Shown: piece after piece, positions 1-8,654 of the stretch | How the letters are laid out: each line of letters begins with the position of its first letter | How positions within the stretch are numbered: the stretch's first letter is position 1 | Notes under the pieces: generated by a model | Databases searched by the model: none | Told to the model about the DNA's origin: nothing | Seen by the model: only the letters and a program-made list of their open reading frames with translations | Translations under genes and position numbers: made by a program | Source: Clostridiales bacterium Firm_13 | GTDB lineage: Bacteria; Bacillota; Clostridia; Saccharofermentanales; Saccharofermentanaceae | Length of the DNA: 64,000 nucleotides | Assembly (NCBI GenBank): GCA_001603035.1 | Contig: LVAS01000063.1 | Coordinates: 1-64,000 of the forward strand | Direction: 5' to 3'

Positions 1-174
1 CTTTCCATGTGGCTTTTTCGCGTGGTGTTAGGATACCTGCTCGGTGTTCATTTCCGCCTCGGTATTCTGGGCGTATGGGTTGCGATGGACTGCGAATGGG
101 GCATCCGAGGTCTCATTTTCCTCGCTCGTTTTCGCGGCAAGAAATGGTATCAGCACCGCGTAATCGACGAATAA
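1..174 (+). CDS. C-terminal fragment of a MATE-family efflux transporter (truncated by window edge)
   Basis: Frame 1 reads ...LSMWLFRVVLGYLLGVHFRLGILGVWVAMDCEWGIRGLIFLARFRGKKWYQHRVIDE* with stop TAA at 172-174; resembles MATE C-termini. Not in the ORF track because it runs off the left edge. Confidence 0.6.
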   Translation, partial: LSMWLFRVVLGYLLGVHFRLGILGVWVAMDCEWGIRGLIFLARFRGKKWYQHRVIDE

Positions 175-274
175 TATGGGAGATCCGGCTTCGAAAGAAT
201 ATAATAGGAGTGATTCGCTGAGAGAATATCACACGATAGGGCATGATTCGTAATTTTCTGCGGCTACGGCTAGG

Positions 275-997
275 ATGAACCGGAAGAGGGATGACAGGAT
301 GAACGCGCCTAGAGAAGAATTCAAGTACGAAACGCATTTGCATACGAAAGAGACGAGTGCCTGCGCCAAAAACACGGCGCGCCAGATGGTTCGTGCCTAC
401 AAAGAAGCCGGATATCAGGGGATTATTGTGACCGATCATTTCTTTAACGGGAACACGACCGTCCCGGCGCGACTTCCTTGGGAAGAAAGAGTTCGTCTCT
501 TTTGCCTCGGCTATGAGAACGCCAAAGAAGAGGGATCCATACTTGGTCTCGATGTTTTTTTCGGATGGGAATACGGCTATCATCACACGGACCTGCTGAC
601 ATATGGATTGGATAAGGAATTCCTGCTCGCACATCCGGATCTTCTTTCCCTAGATTTGCCGACCTATGTCCGGCTTGTTCGCGACAACGGCGGCTTTATT
701 ACGCATGCACACCCTTTTCGAGAGGCGTTTTACATTTTGCATCAACGGTTCTATCCGGATCTTGTCGATGCGGTTGAAGTTATAAACGGAAGTCATACGA
801 ATCCGGAATTTGACAGGAAAGCAGCCGAATACGCCGCGATGCACGGATTGATTCCCGTCTCCGGAACAGACGCTCACAGCATCTCGCCGGAACGTTTCGC
901 CGGGATCAAAGCGACGCGACGCCTGAATTCTTGTCTTGATTTCATATCTTTACTCCGGTCGCGCGAAGATTATTCCCTCTTGGGTAAGCCGGTATGA
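275..997 (+). CDS. PHP domain-containing metal-dependent phosphoesterase
   Basis: HLHTKETS, VTDHFF, THAHPFR and SGTDAHS motifs of the PHP superfamily. Start may be 275 or 299. Confidence 0.8.
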   Translation: MNRKRDDRMNAPREEFKYETHLHTKETSACAKNTARQMVRAYKEAGYQGIIVTDHFFNGNTTVPARLPWEERVRLFCLGYENAKEEGSILGLDVFFGWEYGYHHTDLLTYGLDKEFLLAHPDLLSLDLPTYVRLVRDNGGFITHAHPFREAFYILHQRFYPDLVDAVEVINGSHTNPEFDRKAAEYAAMHGLIPVSGTDAHSISPERFAGIKATRRLNSCLDFISLLRSREDYSLLGKPV

Positions 998-2247
998 TTC
1001 AATATCGGATCGCGGGCGGCACGGTTCTCACGGAGGATTTCCGGCTGATCCCGGGCTCGATCGACATCGAAGGCGAACGGATATTCCGTATCTTTGGCGA
1101 GCGTGATTTTCCGGAAACGGGAGAAGTACAGACGATCATCGACGCGACGAATCTTTACGTCCTGCCGGGTTTTATCGACATGCATATCCACGGTTTTATG
1201 GGCGCGGATACCTGTGACGCCAAAGAAGAATCTATCGCGCGGATGGCTCTCTGCCTCGCCGATAAAGGCGTGACAACATTTTTGCCAACGACGATGACAC
1301 TGCCTCTTCCGGATTTGGACAAAGTCCTACAGGCGGTCGATCGATACATGTCGTCAGGGAATCGAGACGGGGCCTTTGTCGCGGGCGTACATTTGGAGGG
1401 CCCGTATCTTTCTCCTCGGAAATGCGGCGCGCAAAGAGCCGATTGGATGCGACCGCCTTCGACCGAAGAAGTAAATGGAATGCTGGATGCATATCCTCGA
1501 CTGATTCGCGTGGTCGATGTCGCTCCGGAAGAGGATTCGACGGCCGATTTTTGCCGAGAAATTTCCGAACGCTGCGTCGTGTCGATTTCCCATACCGCCG
1601 CGGGATATGATACGATTATGTCGGCCTTTTGTTCCGGCGCGACACATGCGACGCACCTCTTTAACGCAATGAGCGGATTGCACCACAGAGATCCGGGAGC
1701 GGTCGGCGCCGTATTGGATTCGGATTCGGTTACGGCCGAACTCATATCGGACGGCTGTCACGTGCACCCGGCCGTGTTGCGATTCGCCTTTCATATTCTG
1801 GGGCCGGATCGCCCGGTTATCGTGAGCGACGCGATGCGGGCGGCCGGAATGCCGGACGGCGAGTATTCTCTCGGTGGGACTTCTGTTACGGTAAAAGACG
1901 GACAGGCAATCGCGAACGGGTCTAGAGCGGGTTCGACGACGGATATTGCGGAAGAGATTCGCGTCCTTATCCGTGCCGGAATTCCTCCGGAGCACATTCT
2001 TCGGGCGGCGACCGTTAATCCGGCGCGCGTGTTAGGTATTCTTTCGGATACGGGAACTCTTTGCGAAGGAAAGTATGCGGATATCGTTCTCGTCGACGAG
2101 AACTTTACCGTTCGCTATGTCTTTTGCAGAGGCCGCCTTCACTTTGTATCGCCCCGCGATTTTTCGCAAAGGAATAGCGACATTTCTTTTTCGCAACGGT
2201 TCGGACTTACGAAAAGAGAGGATGACTTCGATGATGAAAGCATGTGA
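994..2247 (+). CDS. nagA: N-acetylglucosamine-6-phosphate deacetylase
   Basis: GFIDMHIHGFMGADTCD, HLEGPYLSPRKCGAQ, SHTAAGYD, THLFNAMSGLHHRDPGAVGA; ATGA overlap with the upstream stop. Confidence 0.93.
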   Translation: MIQYRIAGGTVLTEDFRLIPGSIDIEGERIFRIFGERDFPETGEVQTIIDATNLYVLPGFIDMHIHGFMGADTCDAKEESIARMALCLADKGVTTFLPTTMTLPLPDLDKVLQAVDRYMSSGNRDGAFVAGVHLEGPYLSPRKCGAQRADWMRPPSTEEVNGMLDAYPRLIRVVDVAPEEDSTADFCREISERCVVSISHTAAGYDTIMSAFCSGATHATHLFNAMSGLHHRDPGAVGAVLDSDSVTAELISDGCHVHPAVLRFAFHILGPDRPVIVSDAMRAAGMPDGEYSLGGTSVTVKDGQAIANGSRAGSTTDIAEEIRVLIRAGIPPEHILRAATVNPARVLGILSDTGTLCEGKYADIVLVDENFTVRYVFCRGRLHFVSPRDFSQRNSDISFSQRFGLTKREDDFDDESM

Positions 2248-2941
2248 CGCCCTCGGAAGAACCGCGCTTTTTGCCGGATTAGATCGACTTACGTTTCAAC
2301 ACTACTGCTCGCTGACTAAGGTCAGAACCTATGCGCGAGGAGAGATTCTTGCGGCGGAGGGGGACTCCTGCGGGAGTATCGGCGTCATCGAACAAGGGCA
2401 GATTGCCATGCAGAAGTACACATCATCGGGCGACTTCGCGACGATCGGCTTATTGGAAGCCGGGGACTTTTTCGGGGAGGATCTCATCTTTGGGAGTTCC
2501 AGCATATTTACCTTTACGCTTGAAGCCATGTCGACCGCCGAAGTTTTGTACGTGAGTCGCGAGACGCTTCGCGCGCTTCTGGACAAGAGTCCGGTGATTC
2601 TTAACAATTTTCTGCGCATCTTGTCTGACCGGGTTGCGGCACAGAACAGCCGGATCGCTCTTTTGTCGCAGAAGAGCTTGCGTCACAAGATCGCATTTTA
2701 TCTTCTGGAACTCCGGACGAAAATCGGCGCAAGAGAGAATCACGGCAAAACCGTCGTCGAATTGCCGGCTTCCAAGGAGGTCGTCGCCAAGCTCCTCGCC
2801 ATGCCGCGCCCGTCATTTTCGCGCGAACTGATCGCGATGGAAGCTGACGGACTGATTGAGGTTAAGGGAAGAAAGATCTATATTCTTGACGTATCCACAC
2901 TCGAAAACGACGTTGTAGAGGGGTTCCTTCTTGATCGCTGA
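2222..2941 (+). CDS. Crp/Fnr family transcriptional regulator
   Basis: cNMP-binding-like N-terminus (GDFFGEDLIFG) and C-terminal HTH (KEVVAKLLAMPRPSFSRELIAMEADGLIEVKGRKIYILD). Start at 2222/2231, overlapping the nagA end; the longer ORF from 2075 is an extension inside nagA. Confidence 0.85.
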   Translation: MTSMMKACDALGRTALFAGLDRLTFQHYCSLTKVRTYARGEILAAEGDSCGSIGVIEQGQIAMQKYTSSGDFATIGLLEAGDFFGEDLIFGSSSIFTFTLEAMSTAEVLYVSRETLRALLDKSPVILNNFLRILSDRVAAQNSRIALLSQKSLRHKIAFYLLELRTKIGARENHGKTVVELPASKEVVAKLLAMPRPSFSRELIAMEADGLIEVKGRKIYILDVSTLENDVVEGFLLDR

Positions 2942-3039
2942 GACGATTCGTCCGAATTCCCGAATTTTCGAAGAATCTGCCGCTGTATTTTTTCTGAATT
3001 TGATAGAATTTACATATTCTCACTTGCGGACAGTTAGCA

Positions 3040-3045
3040 TATAAT
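3040..3045 (+). promoter_or_regulatory. Candidate -10 element for xpt
   Basis: Exact TATAAT 57 nt upstream of the xpt start; possible weak -35 TTCTCA at 3017-3022 (17-nt spacer). Confidence 0.45.
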
Positions 3046-3101
3046 GGTCGTATGTTTTTTCGTCCGGCCTGTCGGACACATTTTCGGCATATGAGGTTGA
3101 T

Positions 3102-3689
3102 ATGGATTATCTGAAGAATATGATCCGTTCCCAAGGTCGGGTTATCGGGACGGACGTATTGAAGGTTGACAGTTTTCTGAATCATCAGGTCGATCCGCAT
3201 CTTATGGAAGGGATCGGTCGGGAATTTGCAACCAGATTTGCCGGAGAGAAGATTACCAAGGTTCTGACAATCGAGAGCTCCGGAATCGCACCCGCTCTTT
3301 TTACAGGACTCTTTTTAGACGTTCCGGTCGTTTTCGCCAAGAAGACCGCCTCCCGGAATTTGGATGAGGACACATTTCAAGCTCCGGTTTATTCTTTTAC
3401 GCGCGGCGGCGAGTATATTATTCGGGTCAGCAAGCGGTACTTACACGCAGACGATCGTATTCTTTTTATCGATGACTTTCTTGCGCAAGGACGCGCACTT
3501 GTCGGACTCTTGGATATTGCGAATCAGGCAGGCGCCTCGGTCGCCGGAGCGGGTATCGTCATTGAAAAGGGTTTTCAGGATGGCGGGAAGCGCATCCGTG
3601 AAATGGGCATACGGGTTGAATCCCTTGCCATAATTACATCCATGTCGGAAGAAGAATCCCGGATCCAATTCTCTGGCGACGCCGGATAA
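3102..3689 (+). CDS. xpt: xanthine phosphoribosyltransferase
   Basis: MDYLKNMIRSQGRVIGTDVLKVDSFLNHQVDPHLM; PRPP motif ILFIDDFLAQGRAL. Confidence 0.92.
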   Translation: MDYLKNMIRSQGRVIGTDVLKVDSFLNHQVDPHLMEGIGREFATRFAGEKITKVLTIESSGIAPALFTGLFLDVPVVFAKKTASRNLDEDTFQAPVYSFTRGGEYIIRVSKRYLHADDRILFIDDFLAQGRALVGLLDIANQAGASVAGAGIVIEKGFQDGGKRIREMGIRVESLAIITSMSEEESRIQFSGDAG

Positions 3690-3741
3690 GAGGCCCGGTT
3701 TTTTTCGGATGAAAGTGTGACCATTTTAAGGAGGAGAAAAC

Positions 3742-4923
3742 ATGAAGAAGGTTCTGGCTTTGGTTTTGACGACAGTCATGCTCGCCGGATCGATGATCCT
3801 TGCCGGCGGTTGCTCCGGTACGGACACGAAGGCGACGACGGAGGGAACGACGACAGGTGGCGCGGAGACGACCGCGGCGGGCGGCGCGGAGACGACAGCG
3901 GCATCCGGTGATGTTCTTAAGGTAGGTATTCTCTATATCTCACCCAAGGACGACGGCGGCTACTCGCAAGCGCACGCGGAAGGTATGGCAGAGGCCGTAG
4001 CCGCGCTCGGTGATAAGATTCAGGTCTTTGAGCTTGAGAATATTGACGATACCGACGCACAGGCCACCTCGGCTGCGATCGACAATCTCGTCAACGAAGG
4101 TTGCACACTTATTTTTACGACCAGTTACGGTTATATGGAGCCTACAGCTGCCGCGGCGGAGAAGTATCCGGACGTTAAGTTCTGTCACTGCTCCGGCTAC
4201 ACGAGAAACGATACCAATCTCGACACGTATTTCGGTCAGATTGAATCCGCTCGTTATCTTGCGGGTATTGTCGCAGGTTTGACGACCAAGACAAATAAGC
4301 TCGGTTATGTCGCCGCATTCCCGATTCCCGAGTGCATCCGCGGAATCAACGCATATACGCTCGGCGCAAAATCCGTGAACCCGGATGTGACCGTATCCGT
4401 TGTTTGGACCAATACCTGGTTCGATATGGATGCCGAGAAGGCCGCCGCGGAAAGTCTCTTAGCGACCGGTGTAGACGTTATGGCACAGCATCAGGATTCC
4501 CCTGCGGCGATTACGGCGGCTGAGTCTGCCGGTGCCTATGCGATCGGTTACGATCTTACCTATGCAGGCGCGCCGAAGGCATATCTGACAGCTCCGCTCT
4601 GGAACTGGGGTACCTATTACACTTACAAGATTCAGCAGGTTCTCGACGGTCAGTGGAAGGTCGAGAATTACTGGGGCGGAATGAAGGAAGGCGTCGTTAA
4701 GCTTGACACGTTGTCGTCTCTTGTCCCCGATGCCGCTAAGACAGCGGTTGAAGCGGTTCAGAAGGATGTTACCGAACAAGGGAATGCCTATGTCTTCAAG
4801 GGCCCGATCAAGGATCAAACAGGCGCAGTTAAGGTTAAAGAAGGCGAGAGCTTAAGCTATGACGATCAGATGAGCATGATGTGGTTCGTCGACGGCGTCA
4901 TCGGGGAAATCCCGACAACCTGA
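3742..4923 (+). CDS. BMP-family (basic membrane protein / nucleoside-type) ABC transporter substrate-binding lipoprotein
   Basis: Signal peptide with lipobox LAGGC; ILYISPKDDGGYSQAHAEGM, Thr/Ala-rich linker; followed by ATPase and two permeases. Confidence 0.9.
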   Translation: MKKVLALVLTTVMLAGSMILAGGCSGTDTKATTEGTTTGGAETTAAGGAETTAASGDVLKVGILYISPKDDGGYSQAHAEGMAEAVAALGDKIQVFELENIDDTDAQATSAAIDNLVNEGCTLIFTTSYGYMEPTAAAAEKYPDVKFCHCSGYTRNDTNLDTYFGQIESARYLAGIVAGLTTKTNKLGYVAAFPIPECIRGINAYTLGAKSVNPDVTVSVVWTNTWFDMDAEKAAAESLLATGVDVMAQHQDSPAAITAAESAGAYAIGYDLTYAGAPKAYLTAPLWNWGTYYTYKIQQVLDGQWKVENYWGGMKEGVVKLDTLSSLVPDAAKTAVEAVQKDVTEQGNAYVFKGPIKDQTGAVKVKEGESLSYDDQMSMMWFVDGVIGEIPTT

Positions 4924-4942
4924 TAACAAACGGTTCAGAATA

Positions 4943-4980
4943 CTTCGCGGCGTCTCGGCGTAAACCGGGATGCCGCGAAG
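4943..4980 (+). promoter_or_regulatory. Intercistronic hairpin between substrate-binding protein and ATPase genes
   Basis: CTTCGCGGC (4943-4951) and GCCGCGAAG (4972-4980) pair perfectly; inner TCTCGG/CCGGGA pair with one G-U wobble around loop CGTAAA; no downstream U-tract. Confidence 0.7.
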
Positions 4981-5006
4981 CGTTCCGCGTCATGGGAGAA
5001 ATCATA

Positions 5007-6569
5007 ATGAGTGAAACCACTACACCCGTATCCGAATTTGCCTTTTCCATGAAGGGAATCAGCAAGACCTTCGGGTCTGTCGCGGCGAATGAAGAGATTG
5101 ATTTTGAGGTGCGCAAAGGTGAGATTCATGCGCTTCTCGGCGAGAACGGCTCCGGTAAGAGTACGTTAATGAACATCTTATCCGGCATCTATCAGCCGGA
5201 TTCGGGAACCGTTTTTGTCGGCGGAGAGCGAAAGGTCTTTCATTCCCCCAAAGATTCCATCCAGTGCGGAATCGGCATGGTTTACCAACATTTCATGCTC
5301 GCCGAACCGTTGACGGCCGCGGAGAATATCTCTGTTTCCACCGGCGGTTTTTTTGTGCATCACAAGAAAGAAAGTGCGGCCATACGTGCATTTTCCGAGA
5401 AATACGGCATGGAAATTGACCCTGACAAACTTACGAATCAACTTTCTGTCAGCGAAAAGCAGACGGTTGAAATTCTTAAGGTTCTCTATCGCGGCGCGCG
5501 GATCCTTGTTCTCGACGAGCCGACCGCTGTTCTGACGCCGCAGGAGATTCGGGCGCTTTTCCGTGTTCTTCGTAAAATGCGCGACGGAGGTTGCTCCATC
5601 GTGTTTATCAGCCACAAATTGAATGAGGTTATGGAGCTCTGCGATCGTGTGACAGTTCTTCGGAAGGGGAGAAGCATTGAGACTTGCGACATAAAGGATA
5701 TCGACGCATATGAACTTGTCGAGAAGATGGTCGGGCGTAAAGTCGACCTTTCGATCAATCGTCCGATTCCGAAAGAAGATTGCAAGGAGTGTCTCCGTAT
5801 CGAGTCTCTCTCTTTGCGCGACCCGGATGGGTATGTCAAGGTGAACGCCGCTTCCTTCACTCTGAACCATGGAGAGATTCTTGGCGTCGCGGGACTTGCG
5901 GGGAGCGGGCAGAAGGAGCTGTGCGAGGCGATTGCGGGTATTGCGCCCGTCGAATCCGGCAGAATCATTTTCGAAGGCAACGATATCGCCGGTAAGTCTC
6001 CGAGAGAGATTATTCGGATGGGTGTTTCCATGAGCTTTATCCCGGAAGACCGCCTCGGAATGGGTCTTGTCGCTTCGATGGATATTACCGAAAACATTCT
6101 TCTTAAGGACTACTCATTTCAGCCCGGCGTCTTCCTCAAAACCGCCCCCGTTCGCGAAAAGGCAGAAAGAATCGTGAAAGAACTCGAGATCAGTACCCCG
6201 GGTGTTCATCATCCTGTTCGCAAACTCTCCGGCGGGAATATCCAGAAGGTCATTCTCGGCCGTGAAATCCACTTGAGCCCCAAGCTTTTGATCACGGCAT
6301 ATGCGGTGCGGGGACTTGATATCAACTCCTCTTACACAATCTATAACCTATTAAATGAGCAGAAAATGAAAGATGTTGCCATTCTCTATATCGGCGAAGA
6401 TCTCGATGTTTTGCTCGAACTCTGTGATCGAATTATGGTTCTTTGTGCGGGTGAAGTTACCGGCATCGTCGACGCACGATCGACGACCAAAGAAGAAATC
6501 GGACAAATGATGTCCGGCACTCGCTATGAAGAACTGAAGGGGGGCGTCGATTATGTTTCAAATCACTAA
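5007..6569 (+). CDS. ABC transporter ATP-binding protein (two-cassette, nucleoside/sugar type)
   Basis: Walker A LLGENGSGKSTLMN, ILVLDEPTAVLTPQE, second-cassette LSGGNIQKVILGREI and AYAVRGLD; start taken at ATG 5007 after GGGAGAA. Confidence 0.93.
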   Translation: MSETTTPVSEFAFSMKGISKTFGSVAANEEIDFEVRKGEIHALLGENGSGKSTLMNILSGIYQPDSGTVFVGGERKVFHSPKDSIQCGIGMVYQHFMLAEPLTAAENISVSTGGFFVHHKKESAAIRAFSEKYGMEIDPDKLTNQLSVSEKQTVEILKVLYRGARILVLDEPTAVLTPQEIRALFRVLRKMRDGGCSIVFISHKLNEVMELCDRVTVLRKGRSIETCDIKDIDAYELVEKMVGRKVDLSINRPIPKEDCKECLRIESLSLRDPDGYVKVNAASFTLNHGEILGVAGLAGSGQKELCEAIAGIAPVESGRIIFEGNDIAGKSPREIIRMGVSMSFIPEDRLGMGLVASMDITENILLKDYSFQPGVFLKTAPVREKAERIVKELEISTPGVHHPVRKLSGGNIQKVILGREIHLSPKLLITAYAVRGLDINSSYTIYNLLNEQKMKDVAILYIGEDLDVLLELCDRIMVLCAGEVTGIVDARSTTKEEIGQMMSGTRYEELKGGVDYVSNH

Positions 6570-7635
6570 GCGTGATGAACTGCCTACATGGCAGGGAGTT
6601 CTCATCCGAATCGGCTCGATTCTTGCCGGCGTTCTTCTTGCCAGTTTTATCATCGCCATTCTGGGGTTTGACCCCGTTAAGACCTTTGCGGCACTGATCG
6701 GAGGCTCTTTCGGATCCTCAAGCGCCTTGATTAATACGGTTACGATCGCGATCCCGCTCGCCATTACGGCACTCGGACTTGCCATCGCATTCCGAATGAA
6801 GTTCTGGAATATCGGGGGAGAAGGCCAGATAATTATGGGCTGTGTTTTTGCGACGTTTGTGTCGCACAATATGCCTGCGTCGACGCCCGGCGTTGTATTA
6901 ATCCTTTTAATGGGTGTCGCCGGTTTCTTGGGCGGCGCGATCTGGGCGCTGATCCCGGGCCTCTTTCGAGTCTATCTGCGAACGAATGAAACTCTTTTCA
7001 CTTTAATGATGAACTACATCGCTCTTTGTATCGTCCAGTATCTTCATTTTGTCCTGTGGCGTGATCCTGCCGCCAAGGGCTTTCCGAAGATCAAGGCGAT
7101 TCAAGAACAGGCGCATCTGCCGATGCTATTCGGCGTTCATATCGGATTTATCGTCGCGATCGTTCTCGGAGTCCTCGTATTTCTCCTCATTCGCAAAACA
7201 AAGCTCGGGTTTGAGATCCGCGTTGTCGGAGAGAGCGCGCCGACCGCGAACTATGCGGGAATCAATGTCCGGCAGGTGATGCTCACCGGAGTTATTCTCT
7301 CCGGCGGCATTGTAGGACTCGCCGGTATGGTTAAACTTGCGGGTGCGGTCTACACACTCTCTCCGTCGATTACGGGCAATGCGGGCTTTACCGCCATTGT
7401 CATCGCCTGGCTTTCCAATTTGTCCGCACCGATTATGCTTGTCGTTTCCGTGCTAATTGCGGCGTTGGAGCAGGGGTCTCAAGTTATTCAGATCAAGCTG
7501 AATGTCCCGTCGGCCGTAGCCGCGGTTATTCAAGGCTTAATCCTCATGTCGGCGTTGGGCGGCGAGTTCTTCTTACGGTATCGTATTGTTAGAAGGAAGC
7601 GCGAGCAGTCGAAATCACAGAAAGGAGACGCCTGA
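6553..7635 (+). CDS. ABC transporter permease (BPD_transp_2 family)
   Basis: Multi-TM; GLAIAFRMKFWNIGGEGQIIMG; overlaps the ATPase gene end. Confidence 0.92.
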   Translation: MFQITKRDELPTWQGVLIRIGSILAGVLLASFIIAILGFDPVKTFAALIGGSFGSSSALINTVTIAIPLAITALGLAIAFRMKFWNIGGEGQIIMGCVFATFVSHNMPASTPGVVLILLMGVAGFLGGAIWALIPGLFRVYLRTNETLFTLMMNYIALCIVQYLHFVLWRDPAAKGFPKIKAIQEQAHLPMLFGVHIGFIVAIVLGVLVFLLIRKTKLGFEIRVVGESAPTANYAGINVRQVMLTGVILSGGIVGLAGMVKLAGAVYTLSPSITGNAGFTAIVIAWLSNLSAPIMLVVSVLIAALEQGSQVIQIKLNVPSAVAAVIQGLILMSALGGEFFLRYRIVRRKREQSKSQKGDA

Positions 7636-8603
7636 TGGATACAAGTTTTGTCATTGCGACTTTTATTGCATCTGCGATTGCCTACAGCGTTTCGCTTCTC
7701 CTCGGTACGCTCGGCGAACTATTAACCGAACGAGCCGGACATGTGAATCTCGGCGTTGAGGGCATGATGCTCATGGGCGGCGCATGCGGATATGTCACGG
7801 CGGTAAAGACAGATAACTTACTTCTTGCCCTCTTCGCCGCGGCCGCCGGAGCGGCTCTGGGCGCGCTTCTTTATGCGATCCTGACAGTTACGCTGCGCGC
7901 CAATCAGAATGTATCCGGCCTTGCGCTTACGACATTCGGCGCGGGACTTGCCAACACACTCGGAAGTACCGTTGCGAAAAGCAATACGCCGGATCACATT
8001 ACTGCGTTCTTTTCCTTTCATCCATTTTCTTTGGGCGACGTACAGAATCCGATTCTTCGCTTTCTCAATGTCTCCTTGCTGTCACATGACGTATTTGTTT
8101 ACGCGTCGATTCTCCTTGCCGTGTTTCTTTCTTGGTTTCTTTTCAAGACCAAAGAGGGGCTCTCTCTTCGGATGGTGGGAGAGAATCCGGCCGCGGCCGA
8201 CGCATCCGGCGTAAACGTGACAAGAATCAAGTATATGTATATTCTGATCGGCGGAATGCTCTGCGGACTCGGCGGACTTTATATTCCGCTCGTGCTGCAA
8301 AGAACTTGGCATGCGGACATTACGGCCGGGAAGGGCTGGATCGTCGTCGCGCTTGTTATTTTCGTGCGCTGGCATCCGATCAAAGCGATCGGCGGGGCCT
8401 TTGTTTTCGGCGCCCTTTCTATCGTAGGGATGACAATTCAACAGTTCACCCAGATCTCGTCACTGGTGATCTTTAATCAGTATATTATGGTTATGTATCC
8501 CTATGTACTTACCATCATTGTCCTTGTCATCACTTACGCAAGAAAGAAGGCGTGGCGCGGGCCGAGTTCGGTTGGCAACTCCTATTTCCGAGAGGAACGC
8601 TGA
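7635..8603 (+). CDS. ABC transporter permease (BPD_transp_2 family)
   Basis: Multi-TM; GELLTERAGHVNLGVEGMMLMGGA; start overlaps the upstream stop. Confidence 0.92.
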   Translation: MDTSFVIATFIASAIAYSVSLLLGTLGELLTERAGHVNLGVEGMMLMGGACGYVTAVKTDNLLLALFAAAAGAALGALLYAILTVTLRANQNVSGLALTTFGAGLANTLGSTVAKSNTPDHITAFFSFHPFSLGDVQNPILRFLNVSLLSHDVFVYASILLAVFLSWFLFKTKEGLSLRMVGENPAAADASGVNVTRIKYMYILIGGMLCGLGGLYIPLVLQRTWHADITAGKGWIVVALVIFVRWHPIKAIGGAFVFGALSIVGMTIQQFTQISSLVIFNQYIMVMYPYVLTIIVLVITYARKKAWRGPSSVGNSYFREER

Positions 8604-8654
8604 TAAGCCGGCTGTGGTATAATAAGCGAATACGAGTTTGTTCGGAGGAACGAT

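Noticed and set aside
2990-3101. Purine riboswitch upstream of xpt
   Set aside because: The leader after the TATAAT is about 50 nt, with only a short GTCCG/CGGAC hairpin and no recognisable purine aptamer core.
4881-5006. N-terminal extension of the ABC ATPase ORF
   Set aside because: It would translate the intercistronic hairpin; normal ATPase N-terminus and RBS support ATG 5007.
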